A stretch of 23,982 nucleotides of DNA from positions 1-23,982 of the IMG/VR virus record IMGVR_UViG_3300020438_000271, one strand, 5' to 3'. The notes beneath the pieces were generated by a model. It had not been told where the DNA came from. It was given only the letters and a program-made list of their open reading frames with translations, and did no database searches. Source of the stretch: a virus. Shown here piece after piece: positions 1-9,043 of this stretch. The stretch's first letter is position 1. Each line of letters opens with the position of its first letter. Both the position numbers and the translations under genes were made by a program.

Positions 1-1037
1 TGTATTGGTAGCCAATTTCCCCAACCATGCAACCACCAATTATCACCATAATGATAAAAATCTAATCCAATAACTAATGAGGTTTCATTTTGATTACCCA
101 ATGCTTTTTTCTTACCACCAATATATTCTTCTAACATACCTGGAAAGTGATATATAAAATATTCTCTATCAGTATATGCAAATATTCTACCATCAGCATC
201 TCTCCATAACCAATCATGTCCCCAATACTCACCACCTTCATTCCAAAAAGGACCATCACCTTCTATTGGTACAAGCTCACCTGTTTCAGTATCATACTCA
301 AATAATTCTTGATTTATCCAATTTCCATCTTCATCTATCATTGTTGGATCAAACCACATATTATCATCTATACCAAAAGCATCTTCAGCGAAGTTCCACC
401 ATTGACCTCTATACCATGTCGTGTCTAATATCATAGCATCAAATCCATATACAGGATGGTTTCTATGTTTCACACCAACTGATAAATGTAATTTGTTACC
501 TAATGCTTTAGGTGTTAAATGAACTCTTAAATCAGCATGTGTATAATGAATATCTTCTAATCCCAATTCGGTCATACCAACTTTAGCCATTAAATAGTCA
601 CCAATGTATCTTAACCAATATTCTTGATTAACATATTCATTACCCCATTGTCTACCTTCTGACCATCTAATTAAATATTCCCAACCTTTAACAGGTCCGA
701 ATGTAGCACTCTCGTTAGCGTTTTGTTCTGAGCCATCATACCAAGTTCCACCTTTACCAGCACCCTTAACACCTCTTTTTGGTTCATATTGAAATCTACC
801 TACTTTTCTCAAACCAAATGATGTTTGGAAATCTGGTTTTAAATTTCTATCTGTTCTCTCTACTTCTAAAGTACCTGTGGATAAACCACCGATAATAGCG
901 AACCTATCATCTTGATATCGTGGAGCATTCAAACTAAAACTGGCGTACGCTGTAGAATACTTGAAGAAATCTCCAATTATATTTTGACTAAATAAAGATG
1001 AGCCTAAAAATAGGCTTACTATAAATTTCTTTAACAT
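1..1037 (-). CDS. Exported aromatic-rich protein, possible outer-membrane barrel (partial)
   Basis: The ORF starts at ATG 1037 and runs off the left edge, giving 345 codons without a stop. The start follows an SD (GGAG, about 6 nt upstream). The N-terminus MLKKFIVSLFLGSSLFSQ has the charged start, hydrophobic core and small residues of a signal peptide. The mature part is rich in W, Y, G and alternating polar/hydrophobic stretches that suggest beta-strands. It also has two acidic loops, DEDGNW and DADGRI (around residues 230-290), that look like DxDG calcium-binding loops. I do not recognise a family. It follows the virion genes and has its own candidate promoter at 1059-1070, so it may be a late gene. 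An exported or outer-membrane protein is unusual for a phage; host modification or superinfection exclusion are possible roles, but this is inference. The C-terminus is missing, so a terminal aromatic residue typical of barrels cannot be checked. Confidence 0.75.
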   Translation of the reverse strand, partial: MLKKFIVSLFLGSSLFSQNIIGDFFKYSTAYASFSLNAPRYQDDRFAIIGGLSTGTLEVERTDRNLKPDFQTSFGLRKVGRFQYEPKRGVKGAGKGGTWYDGSEQNANESATFGPVKGWEYLIRWSEGRQWGNEYVNQEYWLRYIGDYLMAKVGMTELGLEDIHYTHADLRVHLTPKALGNKLHLSVGVKHRNHPVYGFDAMILDTTWYRGQWWNFAEDAFGIDDNMWFDPTMIDEDGNWINQELFEYDTETGELVPIEGDGPFWNEGGEYWGHDWLWRDADGRIFAYTDREYFIYHFPGMLEEYIGGKKKALGNQNETSLVIGLDFYHYGDNWWLHGWGNWLPI

Positions 1038-1058
1038 CTGTTTTCTCCAGTTATGTAT

Positions 1059-1070
1059 TAATAAATATAA
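1059..1070 (-). promoter_or_regulatory. Candidate late promoter element, copy 1
   Basis: The minus strand reads TTATATTTATTA, ending 21 nt before the ATG at 1037. The same 12-mer occurs at 3915-3926 and 21233-21244, with a one-base variant at 15156-15167, each time in an intergenic gap upstream of a minus-strand gene. The placement (AT-only box, short leader, SD) resembles the arrangement of T4 late promoters, but the word is not TATAAATA. Function is inferred. Confidence 0.5.
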
Positions 1071-1080
1071 GGTGTGTGGA

Positions 1081-2094
1081 TTATATGTCAAACCTAACTA
1101 TAAAATTTGTCTCATAATCATCACTTAATTTTACTGCTTTTGCTAATTTACCAACAACTAATAATTCATTATTATCGTTGTATAAACCAATTGTAGTGAC
1201 ATAGGGTTTGAATAAAGAGTGAGTAGTAAAACCTTCATATTTTCCAGCTGCCTCATATGATGTTTTAAAAGTACCAATACCATTTGCATTTGGTTGGTCA
1301 CCAAAGGGCATAAATCTTGACATAGAAACAGTACCTTCTGGTAATGTTTGACTACCACTTCTTTCAAATGTAGTAGAGATATTTGTAGAACCATTATATT
1401 CACCAACTGCGGCATTCACCATATATTCATATTCATAGTTAGTATGTGTGGCTTTATATTTTAATTCATGTCCAGTACCCAATCCACAATTATAATATGA
1501 ACCAGTATCGGTGATTACCATTATACCATGTTCATAGAATATATTACCAACTTGACTACCACTTCCGTTTGAGGCAACACCATTGGCTCGATTAAAAGAA
1601 CTTGATTTATACGCTGCAAAACTAGATGAAAATGCAAAATCATATAAATTTCCTTCACCATCATCTTTAATAATAAAAGTTTTACCATTAGAAGTATCTT
1701 CTAACTCAATAGAACCAGGCTTTACTTTTTCACCAAATAGTTCTTGTGGTATTGTAAATATTCTAGCAGTATTGTGTAATTCTCGTTTTTGAATTTTATT
1801 ATTATTTATACCAAAAACTTCAAATGGTTTTTCCCAATTTTTATAATATAATCTATTTACAGAATGCCAATTTGGAATGTCATAATATGTACCTAAAGAA
1901 TATTGTTTTGTAGTACTATTATATTCACCAAAACTTTGAGATAGTGATTGACTTGGTATAAAATTCCAAGCACTAGAACCATCTGCGCGTAATACAACAT
2001 GACCACTCGCACTATGATTATGTGTTAATGTGAAATCCTTATAGACTTTATAAGGTTTGATTGACTTATTGGTCGGGTCAATGTTCTTAAACAT
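1081..2094 (-). CDS. Virion structural protein, paralogue of upstream gene
   Basis: This 337-aa protein starts at ATG with a strong G-rich SD (GGGGG) about 7 nt upstream. Its last about 45 residues (VTTIGLYNDNNELLVVGKLA and onward) match the end of the neighbouring 340-aa protein (ITSVGLYNDDNELLAVAKLS). The middle also shares a pattern in both: a PG-x-LxL strand, a DDG/GxLY turn, then a YxxGIxVITD strand. This layout is familiar from structural proteins of marine T4-like phages, though the exact role (fibre, neck or baseplate accessory) is unknown. It lies 10 nt after the 340-aa gene and is the last gene of the structural block before the exported protein. Assignment as a virion protein rests on context and on the shared C-terminal signature. 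Confidence 0.7.
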   Translation of the reverse strand: MFKNIDPTNKSIKPYKVYKDFTLTHNHSASGHVVLRADGSSAWNFIPSQSLSQSFGEYNSTTKQYSLGTYYDIPNWHSVNRLYYKNWEKPFEVFGINNNKIQKRELHNTARIFTIPQELFGEKVKPGSIELEDTSNGKTFIIKDDGEGNLYDFAFSSSFAAYKSSSFNRANGVASNGSGSQVGNIFYEHGIMVITDTGSYYNCGLGTGHELKYKATHTNYEYEYMVNAAVGEYNGSTNISTTFERSGSQTLPEGTVSMSRFMPFGDQPNANGIGTFKTSYEAAGKYEGFTTHSLFKPYVTTIGLYNDNNELLVVGKLAKAVKLSDDYETNFIVRFDI

Positions 2095-2104
2095 TTTTTA
2101 CCCC

Positions 2105-3127
2105 CTAGAAGTCTAACTTAACTTTTATGATAGCTTCCCTTGAATATGATTTAAGTACAGGTTTACTCAATTTAGCAACTGCTAAGAGTTCATTGTCATC
2201 ATTATATAGACCAACAGAAGTTATATAAACTTTAGGGTCCTTAAAGAATGTAGCATTTGTAAAATCACCAGTTGAACCAGTAGCAAAAGTTGGATTAGAA
2301 CTAAAGTTGTATTTCTTGTTATTTACCCTACAGAAAAAGTTAGTAGAACTAATTTCTTCTTCTCTTCTTACTTGAAAATAAGCACCAGCTTTAATTTTAT
2401 TATATAATTTTCTTGGATTATTATCAAATGCATTTGTACTTGTTCCTGTAGCAATACCAGTATCAGGTGCTCTATTTTTGATTCTAGTAGCATCCAATAT
2501 TATCAATCCTAAATCAGGATAAAATAATCCCAAACCACCATTTGTTTCATTAGCAGCAGTAGTTTTTACAACAGCTGCTCCAGTTGCTATTGAACCAGTA
2601 ACAACATTATAAACTCTACCACCTTCATTTACAGTTGGATTAGTAGTTGCGCCACTATCATCAATTAATTTTAACCCACCTAATCTCAATTCCCAATTAC
2701 CTGGATCAAGTTTTTCTCTCATACGAGAACGCATAAAACTTACAAAATAAAAATCCTTAGAACCAGTTGGGGCTCCTGTCATTGTAAATTGAGTTGTTGT
2801 TGGTGGCAATACAACTTGTGCAAATTGAGAATGCATTGCAAGACTTTCTCTATTACCTGCTGTAGTTTTTGTAGTATTACCCTTTGAACCACTACCAGCA
2901 TAGTGAGCATATCCAATATCAAATTGAACTTCAGCTGTTGCTGCAGTTCCACCTACATTTGGATCCTGATGGTATATTGATAAAAATGAACCAGTAGCCT
3001 GTTGTGTAGAACTGGTAAAAAATGATGTTAATGTTCCACTACCACCACTAAATATACCACTTGAGATTTTTGTTTTTTGATTTTCTACTACATCATTTTC
3101 AAAATCAAATTCTGTAAATATTGACAT
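2105..3127 (-). CDS. Virion structural protein (GLYNDxNELL C-terminal family)
   Basis: A 340-aa protein starting at ATG with SD AAGGAG. It is rich in Ser, Thr, Gly and Ala, as expected for fibre or decoration proteins. The C-terminal signature around residues 295-340 (VYITSVGLYNDDNELLAVAK, then KPV...KVKLDF) is shared with the next gene. An internal segment of the type LRLGGLKLIDDSG ... GLGLFYPDLGLIILD corresponds to the PG-strand/GIxVITD segment of that paralogue. The two genes look like an old tandem duplication that diverged strongly except at the C-terminus, perhaps because that part docks onto a common partner. It follows the 243-aa virion gene after 10 nt. The precise role is unknown. 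Confidence 0.7.
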   Translation of the reverse strand: MSIFTEFDFENDVVENQKTKISSGIFSGGSGTLTSFFTSSTQQATGSFLSIYHQDPNVGGTAATAEVQFDIGYAHYAGSGSKGNTTKTTAGNRESLAMHSQFAQVVLPPTTTQFTMTGAPTGSKDFYFVSFMRSRMREKLDPGNWELRLGGLKLIDDSGATTNPTVNEGGRVYNVVTGSIATGAAVVKTTAANETNGGLGLFYPDLGLIILDATRIKNRAPDTGIATGTSTNAFDNNPRKLYNKIKAGAYFQVRREEEISSTNFFCRVNNKKYNFSSNPTFATGSTGDFTNATFFKDPKVYITSVGLYNDDNELLAVAKLSKPVLKSYSREAIIKVKLDF

Positions 3128-3137
3128 TAATCACTCC

Positions 3138-3869
3138 TTATACTATTGGTGATGGTTTAACTGTTATAACGACATTAAAGATAGCACCAGAATCTACACC
3201 AACAATTGTTAGGTTAGTTGAAGTTAAAGTAGTTATGTTACGAGAAACAACATTAACTTTTCTACCAGTCAATGTTATAGATTTCTTTCTCTCTTCTTCA
3301 TTTAAAAATACAGGAGTAGTTGCACCAGCATTATATTGTAAATCATCTACTGCCTTATTGGTCATACCAGGTATATTAAAGTTAAATGGTTTTTTCTTTT
3401 TACCTTTACCAAATTTTTTCTTCTTTTTCTTTCCACCACCAACAAAAGGTGTTAGATTAGCAATAGTAGCGTCATGTAATATAAACATATACCCACTTTC
3501 CGCATCAGCACCATTTCTTGTATTTGGTGAAACAGTTTGTGTTATACCAGCTCCAGTAAAAGCTAAACTTGGTGCAGGTACTTCAAGAACAGGCATCTTA
3601 GCTGTATTTTTAGGTAATGTGATAAGTTTAAATCTCATTACTTGATTTTCATCAACAAATGATTCTAATAGAGGCATGTTCTCAATAACAGCACCATAAT
3701 AGTTTGAACCATTAGGATGTGCAGTATCCCATAAATTATAATCTATCTCATCATCAGATAAAGCAAATTTAGTTATCTGAAATTCATTTTGACCGCGAGC
3801 TAATAATTCTCGACCTTTTTTGGTTAAAATAGCATCTACGGTTACGCTTGTATTATTTAAAAAACCCAT
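3138..3869 (-). CDS. Virion structural protein with lysine-rich insert
   Basis: A 243-aa protein starting at ATG, with SD AGGAG 6 nt upstream. The N-terminus (FLNNTSVTVDAILTKKGREL then ARGQNEFQITKFALSDDEID) is the start of a virion protein family that I recognise from marine T4-like phages as structural but without a specific role. Residues 144-160 hold three glycines followed by a block with 11 lysines in 14 positions, interrupted only by F, G and G. This looks like an inserted basic loop and would be solvent exposed, binding nucleic acid, lipopolysaccharide or another acidic surface (inference). The gene has its own leader with a candidate promoter (3915-3926) and a hairpin (3891-3917), so it may be expressed independently of the large upstream gene. 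Confidence 0.7.
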   Translation of the reverse strand: MGFLNNTSVTVDAILTKKGRELLARGQNEFQITKFALSDDEIDYNLWDTAHPNGSNYYGAVIENMPLLESFVDENQVMRFKLITLPKNTAKMPVLEVPAPSLAFTGAGITQTVSPNTRNGADAESGYMFILHDATIANLTPFVGGGKKKKKKFGKGKKKKPFNFNIPGMTNKAVDDLQYNAGATTPVFLNEEERKKSITLTGRKVNVVSRNITTLTSTNLTIVGVDSGAIFNVVITVKPSPIV

Positions 3870-3890
3870 ATTTTACTCCTGTTTTGTATA

Positions 3891-3917
3891 TTATGGTGAG
3901 ATAGAACCTCTCCATAA
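3891..3917 (-). promoter_or_regulatory. Leader hairpin upstream of 243-aa virion gene
   Basis: The arms 3891-3900 and 3908-3917 pair at 9 of 10 positions (one internal mismatch at 3897/3911) around a 7-nt loop. The hairpin lies between the candidate promoter word, which it partly overlaps, and the SD of the 3869 gene. It has no U-tract on either strand, so it is not a typical intrinsic terminator. It could be a leader stem affecting mRNA stability or translation, or an operator. Confidence 0.45.
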
Positions 3918-3926
3918 TAAATATAA
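3915..3926 (-). promoter_or_regulatory. Candidate late promoter element, copy 2
   Basis: An exact TTATATTTATTA on the minus strand, 45 nt upstream of the ATG at 3869, in the 70-nt gap after the 1503-aa gene. See the copies at 1059-1070, 15156-15167 and 21233-21244. Confidence 0.5.
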
Positions 3927-3939
3927 AGAACTTAAATTT

Positions 3940-6900
3940 TTATTCAACTTTTAATGGTGATTCACCTGGCTCTTGACTTATTAAAGTTGTTGGAGATGTG
4001 ATTGTAATCTCAACAGGCTCTTTACCATCTATTGTATTCTTTTTTGTTAATGTTACTGGTTTATAATAAACCCTAAATAATGAACTATCCAATGCCATAC
4101 TCTCATATTCTGCTGGATGAAATGATGCACTACTTGGTACATTATTTTTGGCATTTTCTGGTGTACTATAAAACAGTCTTTTTATTTGGTTATGTGCAGA
4201 TATTCTTGAACTACTAATATTAGGTTGTATAGTTTCTGTAAATTCCTGTATAGTTCCACCAAATGTTATACTAGCAGAAACATAAGTACTTCCAAATGGT
4301 GTTTTACCATCTATCTTATCCAACGAGTTTAATGTATTTATATTCAAACTTCCATTTGCACCAGCACCTGGTTCACCAACTTTATCTGTATATCCAGTTA
4401 AATTTAAACTACCCTCGTTTTGATAAAATTCTCCACCCATAGTTATTGCTGCAGCATCAGAACCACTTTTATTATTTGATATCTGTAATCCTTCTTGAAA
4501 TTGATTAGCATTTTCAAAATAGTTATTATCTATCTCAGGTAACTTACCAATTACCTCTTTATCTCTTTCCAACATATTTGGTTCAATTAATATACCTAAT
4601 GTTGCATTTACACGAGCTGGAATAAATGAACGAATTTGGTCAAATATACCAGAATCATAATACTTTAAAATTCTTAAATAATCCCAAAAATTATTTGGTG
4701 AAGAATATTTTTTCCAATATTTTCTTTGTTCGTTTTCCAATCCTCTAAATTCTGGTTCGAACTCATCACGAGGATCACCTACTAAATCATCAAAATCAAA
4801 ATCTGCCATTGAATACATTATATCTTCATTAATAACATCAACTGGAGAAAAATAAATACCAACCTTATTACTATCTATTGGTGCAGTATCATAGGCAGAA
4901 GCTGCAACTCTTGTCTCTGGTGATAACATCCTATTACCCAATTGTTGATCTTCAATTCTTATTTTTGTAGCATTTCTCCTATTTGGACCTATATTTGGAA
5001 TTTTAACTTCTTCTTTATCTACTATACTTCTAAAAAAGTTTCCAGTAAATCCATTTGGTGTGCCATTTGCCTCATAAGTTGTTCTAGCAGATTTATCATC
5101 TACATTATTAGAACTTAAATTAATATTATCATTTAAGGGTAATTTAAAAACTAATTTTTCATAAGCAGATGAGGTAGTATTACCAACATAAGATTTTGGT
5201 GCCTTAACATGATCATTAAATTTTTCTTGTGACAAAACTTCTGTCCATAATCTATATTCCATTAATGAACCACTAAACATACTACCAAACTTACCATTAG
5301 CATTTCCACCCAATCTTGTATTAGTACTTGTAGTCCAATATTCGTTTTGTTCATATCCATTGGTGTTATTACCACCGCTTCCATCAGCTACAAATGAACT
5401 ACTACCTTGATATAATATAACTTCTCTCGTAGAATCATATTGTTTAGCTGTTAATTCATATTTAATTTTACTACCAGGACTTGCACTTGTTAGTTGAGCT
5501 CCACTTGAACTAGCACGAGTTAACATAACACTCCACATATCATCATTGTAAAATGGTAAACCATCTATAGAACATGAAGCAGCACTACTATTTGAACCAG
5601 ATAGTGCAAAGAATAAATTACCATAGGAATCAGTAGTTCCATTATCTTTTAGTCCAATAGCCCACCTATCATTGGTTTGTACTATTGCCATTGAACCAGA
5701 ATTGCCTACACTATAAGGTGTTCTAAATCTAAACTCAACCGTATCAGGATAAGTATTATCAACCGTATCTGCTCTCCAAGTATGTTGTACATATTGTGAA
5801 CCTTTAAAATCTAAAGCATAATTAAATTTTCTTTTAATTTCATAACTAACTCGTTCACCAATATCTGGACCACCATATTCCCTAACTCTTAAAATAGAAC
5901 TTGGTATACCATAACAATTTAATAATCCTTTCATTGCCCTAATACTACCTTTACTTTTTGAAAAGAAAGGCATATTACTTAAAATTCTTTTGTATATTTC
6001 TTTAGTGACATCTTCTTGTGGTGTAGAATAAACAGCAGAACCAGTAGTGTTTGTACCAAGTAAATACTCTGGTAATTCTAATAAATCATTACCATTAACT
6101 AAATTTAATCCAATAGATTTCGCAACTTGTTCTACTAAATCTTTTGATATACCCTCACCTAACCTACTTGTTCTTTCATTAACATCTGTAAAGTGTCTTG
6201 TATATAACCAATACTCGTCAAATTGTTGTCCCATCATATCAAAGAAATCTAAAAAGGTATTATTAGATGGATCCATAGAAACATGGGCTGGTAAATTACT
6301 TATAAATCTTTCCTTATTTATAATATCAAATTCTTTAGCTCTTGTATTCCAAGTATTATAATGAGAAATACCTAGAGAACTTGTAACTGGTGTTAAAGTA
6401 TATACATTATTTGAATAACTTGTTTTAGGCCAAGTTACATCATATCTCTCACCCAATGAACTTGTTGTATATGATGAAGATTCATAATACATATAATGTT
6501 CAAAATGGTCAAAGCTATTGATAACATTATTTTTTAATTTTCTATATTTTGTTTGAGTTTCTACAGAACTTGATATGTTTGAAAATACACCACTTTGAGA
6601 TGTATATGTTTCTATCAATGTTAATTTCTTTTTAAAATTTTCTACTCTTTTTTCTGCAGAACCATAATTAATAAATTTACCAAATCCATAATCATCTTGG
6701 TCTGGTGCTATTTCAGCATTTCGTCTACCATAATCAATATTTAATCTAGTGTCTAATAAACTACCAGAGAATATTTTTTCAGTTAACTTATCCTTAACTA
6801 AATTATTATTACCATTTAATGTATTAAAATTTTTAAAATTAGTTCTTCTAGGTCGTACTGGATTGTCTTTAGAATTCATATTAGGTATTCTTAAAAACTG

Positions 6901-8451
6901 AATATCATTATCAAAATCATCTTCAAATGGAATTAATCTAATTTTATCCTCATATGGTTCTAACTTTTCTTCAGCAAAATATACTAAGTCATATTGTTCA
7001 ATATCTTTTTCTAGTGGTTTATATAATTTAAAATATCTATTTAATACATCTTGAGTATTCCATGCTGGCTTACCAGGAGATGGGGCATATGTACCATCTT
7101 TAGGTCCACCCCAAATTGTACCATGTAATCCATAACCTTCTGTCCCCCTAGCTATTAAATAGTATTGGTCATTTACTACTAAGTAAGTATTACATCTATT
7201 AAAATCTGTTTGAGGTGCCCACACAACCCATGCATTACCTCTTGGTTTACCTTTTGGAAAAACTGGTTCTGGTACTAATAATCTATTTTTATCAGCAACT
7301 TGCTGAAACATGGATTGGTCTAATTGTGTTTGTGGAGCATATTCTCCATCACCAAATTTTATGGTTTGAGGTAAATCATATCCAGTATCATAATACTCTA
7401 TTTCTTCATCTTCACCATTCCACTTTTCTAATTTTTTTTGTAAAATATCCCTAGCTTCAGATTCATACTCAACAAAACTCTTTTCAACTCTTATGGTATC
7501 AAAGTCTAATACCTCTACTATTCGACTTTTAAATCTCATTTTAATAGTATCTCTTACACGACTTTCTACTTCTTGTGTTGACATATCTATTATTTCTTGT
7601 GGGTTATATCCTTGTTGTATCATCTGTTGAAATTCAGGAGACATTGGATTTGCTAATGCAGGATCAGCTGATATACCAGTTACAGAAACTTCTGGTCCTT
7701 GAAATTCATAAACCTCTCTAATTGAAATTGATTTACCAACAACCTCAGGATCAAAACCTGGATCACCATCATATTGTGGTATTAGTTTAATTATTGTTGG
7801 ATCATCTTTATCAAATTGTAAATGTCCCGCAGGATATTTTCTATTGGAATTGTTGGCATAAGAATATCCCCATCGTGGTATGGGTTTTTGTCTCATTATA
7901 GATCTTAATTTATCTTTATATCCCCAACTAGCTATATTTTGTGCATCAATTTCTACTTCTGTTTTATCAGGAGACATATTTAAAAGTAAATATTTATTTT
8001 CTATTTTCTTTAAAGGAATTTCTTCTGTACCATCGTTATTTAAATAAAAATATTGTTCCTCATCACCCAACATTCTTTTTTTAATCTTACCCCAATATAT
8101 AGTTTGGTCTGGATTTAAATAATAATGACTAGCTTCACCATAATTATCTGCATTGGAAGGTAGTCCAGCTAAAGCACTCATAAAGTAATATTTAACTTTA
8201 TAATCACCCTCTGTAAATCCCATGTTTCTTAAATGCTGTCCGATATCTAAATCGACAACTTGATTATCAACAACACTAATTTCATCTTGTGAAAGGTAAT
8301 CTCTAGCTAAAACTTTATCATTCATATCCGTAACATACAATTGGATATAGTCTATTTTATTAGGCGAATTTTCTATACCAAATGAAGAATAATCTTTATT
8401 TGCACTTGTTACTTGGTCAAATATTTTTTTATCTAGTGTAAATTTCTTCAT
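3940..8451 (-). CDS. Giant baseplate/tail-fibre protein with tail-protein-I-like and LamG-like domains
   Basis: At 1503 aa this is the largest gene in the window, starting at ATG with only a weak SD (AAGA). Residues 1-600 form an N-terminal region without a recognisable domain. Residues about 700-860 resemble phage tail-protein-I-type connectors, with a segment (around 828-860) reading SKSKGSIRAMKGLLNCYGIP followed by a VREYGG strand. Residues about 878-1085 look like a concanavalin/LamG jelly-roll: YVQHTW, EFRFRTP, WAIGLKDNG, MWSVMLTR, and a closing GSLMEYRLW strand. The rest (1090-1503) is Asn/Ser rich and ends with a conserved-looking YYKPVTLTKK segment. Position after gp25, gp6 and two linker genes fits a gp7/gp10-like wedge or fibre-attachment protein. 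The LamG domain suggests carbohydrate binding at the host surface. Assignment to a specific T4 gene product is not possible by eye. Confidence 0.7.
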   Translation of the reverse strand: MKKFTLDKKIFDQVTSANKDYSSFGIENSPNKIDYIQLYVTDMNDKVLARDYLSQDEISVVDNQVVDLDIGQHLRNMGFTEGDYKVKYYFMSALAGLPSNADNYGEASHYYLNPDQTIYWGKIKKRMLGDEEQYFYLNNDGTEEIPLKKIENKYLLLNMSPDKTEVEIDAQNIASWGYKDKLRSIMRQKPIPRWGYSYANNSNRKYPAGHLQFDKDDPTIIKLIPQYDGDPGFDPEVVGKSISIREVYEFQGPEVSVTGISADPALANPMSPEFQQMIQQGYNPQEIIDMSTQEVESRVRDTIKMRFKSRIVEVLDFDTIRVEKSFVEYESEARDILQKKLEKWNGEDEEIEYYDTGYDLPQTIKFGDGEYAPQTQLDQSMFQQVADKNRLLVPEPVFPKGKPRGNAWVVWAPQTDFNRCNTYLVVNDQYYLIARGTEGYGLHGTIWGGPKDGTYAPSPGKPAWNTQDVLNRYFKLYKPLEKDIEQYDLVYFAEEKLEPYEDKIRLIPFEDDFDNDIQFLRIPNMNSKDNPVRPRRTNFKNFNTLNGNNNLVKDKLTEKIFSGSLLDTRLNIDYGRRNAEIAPDQDDYGFGKFINYGSAEKRVENFKKKLTLIETYTSQSGVFSNISSSVETQTKYRKLKNNVINSFDHFEHYMYYESSSYTTSSLGERYDVTWPKTSYSNNVYTLTPVTSSLGISHYNTWNTRAKEFDIINKERFISNLPAHVSMDPSNNTFLDFFDMMGQQFDEYWLYTRHFTDVNERTSRLGEGISKDLVEQVAKSIGLNLVNGNDLLELPEYLLGTNTTGSAVYSTPQEDVTKEIYKRILSNMPFFSKSKGSIRAMKGLLNCYGIPSSILRVREYGGPDIGERVSYEIKRKFNYALDFKGSQYVQHTWRADTVDNTYPDTVEFRFRTPYSVGNSGSMAIVQTNDRWAIGLKDNGTTDSYGNLFFALSGSNSSAASCSIDGLPFYNDDMWSVMLTRASSSGAQLTSASPGSKIKYELTAKQYDSTREVILYQGSSSFVADGSGGNNTNGYEQNEYWTTSTNTRLGGNANGKFGSMFSGSLMEYRLWTEVLSQEKFNDHVKAPKSYVGNTTSSAYEKLVFKLPLNDNINLSSNNVDDKSARTTYEANGTPNGFTGNFFRSIVDKEEVKIPNIGPNRRNATKIRIEDQQLGNRMLSPETRVAASAYDTAPIDSNKVGIYFSPVDVINEDIMYSMADFDFDDLVGDPRDEFEPEFRGLENEQRKYWKKYSSPNNFWDYLRILKYYDSGIFDQIRSFIPARVNATLGILIEPNMLERDKEVIGKLPEIDNNYFENANQFQEGLQISNNKSGSDAAAITMGGEFYQNEGSLNLTGYTDKVGEPGAGANGSLNINTLNSLDKIDGKTPFGSTYVSASITFGGTIQEFTETIQPNISSSRISAHNQIKRLFYSTPENAKNNVPSSASFHPAEYESMALDSSLFRVYYKPVTLTKKNTIDGKEPVEITITSPTTLISQEPGESPLKVE

Positions 8452-8481
8452 ATTAAAATCTTATTAATCATAGTTTCTATC

Positions 8482-9042
8482 TCAATTTCTATTATCATTT
8501 CGATCACCTTCATCTTGTCTACCAGGTGACTTTCTGTTACTTGTCTGTTCCTTAACCTGCTCTGTTGTTTGTCCAGTAGATTCAGCCACTTTCTTTATTG
8601 CCTTGTCTTTAGCCTTAGTATCATCAATTTCTTTCTCTTGTTTCTTTATATTTTCTTCTGTTTCTTTTTCTGTAAATGGTTCGTTGTCATCTTCTTCAGC
8701 TGGTGGTTCAGCTGGCCAAAATTTTCTAGGTATAAATTCACTAAACTCTCTTTCTTTTGATAACTTACTCCTAAGTTGTTCTGTTACCGCATTTGGATAT
8801 ACCATTGGTAATCTAACTTTTTGTATTGGGCTAGGCATCGTTTTACCTTCTTCAAATGGTGATTCGTATGATAATATAAAACCTTCCTCATCTCGCAAAG
8901 TCTTTACCGCCTCCATAGTAGAACCAGATTGTTGTGCCCGTAACTCCTCATCTTCAAAATATTTTTTTAAATCATTCTTATCTGCTTCAATTATATTTTG
9001 ATATGATGGTTTATTTTTTAACTCTTCTATTGAATATGGCAT
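8482..9042 (-). CDS. Hypothetical charged virion-module protein
   Basis: A 186-aa protein starting at ATG 9042, one base before the stop of the upstream gene, with an SD-like GGTGAGAT at the end of that gene. The first 110 residues contain a Pro-rich strand (MPSPIQKVRLPMVYPNAV) and an FIPRKFWPAEPP turn. The C-terminal 70 residues are a highly charged, low-complexity Glu/Lys tail likely to be coiled-coil or disordered (EKETEENIKKQEKEIDDTKA), ending in a basic/acidic, Asn-rich stretch. I do not recognise a family. Its place between the DNRLRE-like protein and the giant baseplate protein suggests a small baseplate or assembly component, perhaps a chaperone or linker. Confidence 0.6.
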   Translation of the reverse strand: MPYSIEELKNKPSYQNIIEADKNDLKKYFEDEELRAQQSGSTMEAVKTLRDEEGFILSYESPFEEGKTMPSPIQKVRLPMVYPNAVTEQLRSKLSKEREFSEFIPRKFWPAEPPAEEDDNEPFTEKETEENIKKQEKEIDDTKAKDKAIKKVAESTGQTTEQVKEQTSNRKSPGRQDEGDRNDNRN

Positions 9043-9043
9043 A

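Noticed and set aside
176-436. Plus-strand 86-codon frame at the left edge
   Set aside because: It is the shadow of the partial exported-protein gene, whose minus frame is open for 345 codons with SD and signal peptide.
3388-3396. A possible A-AAA-AAC frameshift site in the lysine block
   Set aside because: The zero frame reads AAA AAA CCA, not A AAA AAC, and no useful -1 product follows.
3121-3645. A 174-codon open frame on the plus strand
   Set aside because: It is the complement of the 243-aa virion gene, has a run of Phe from the lysine block and no SD; the minus-strand gene has SD, family-like N-terminus and context.
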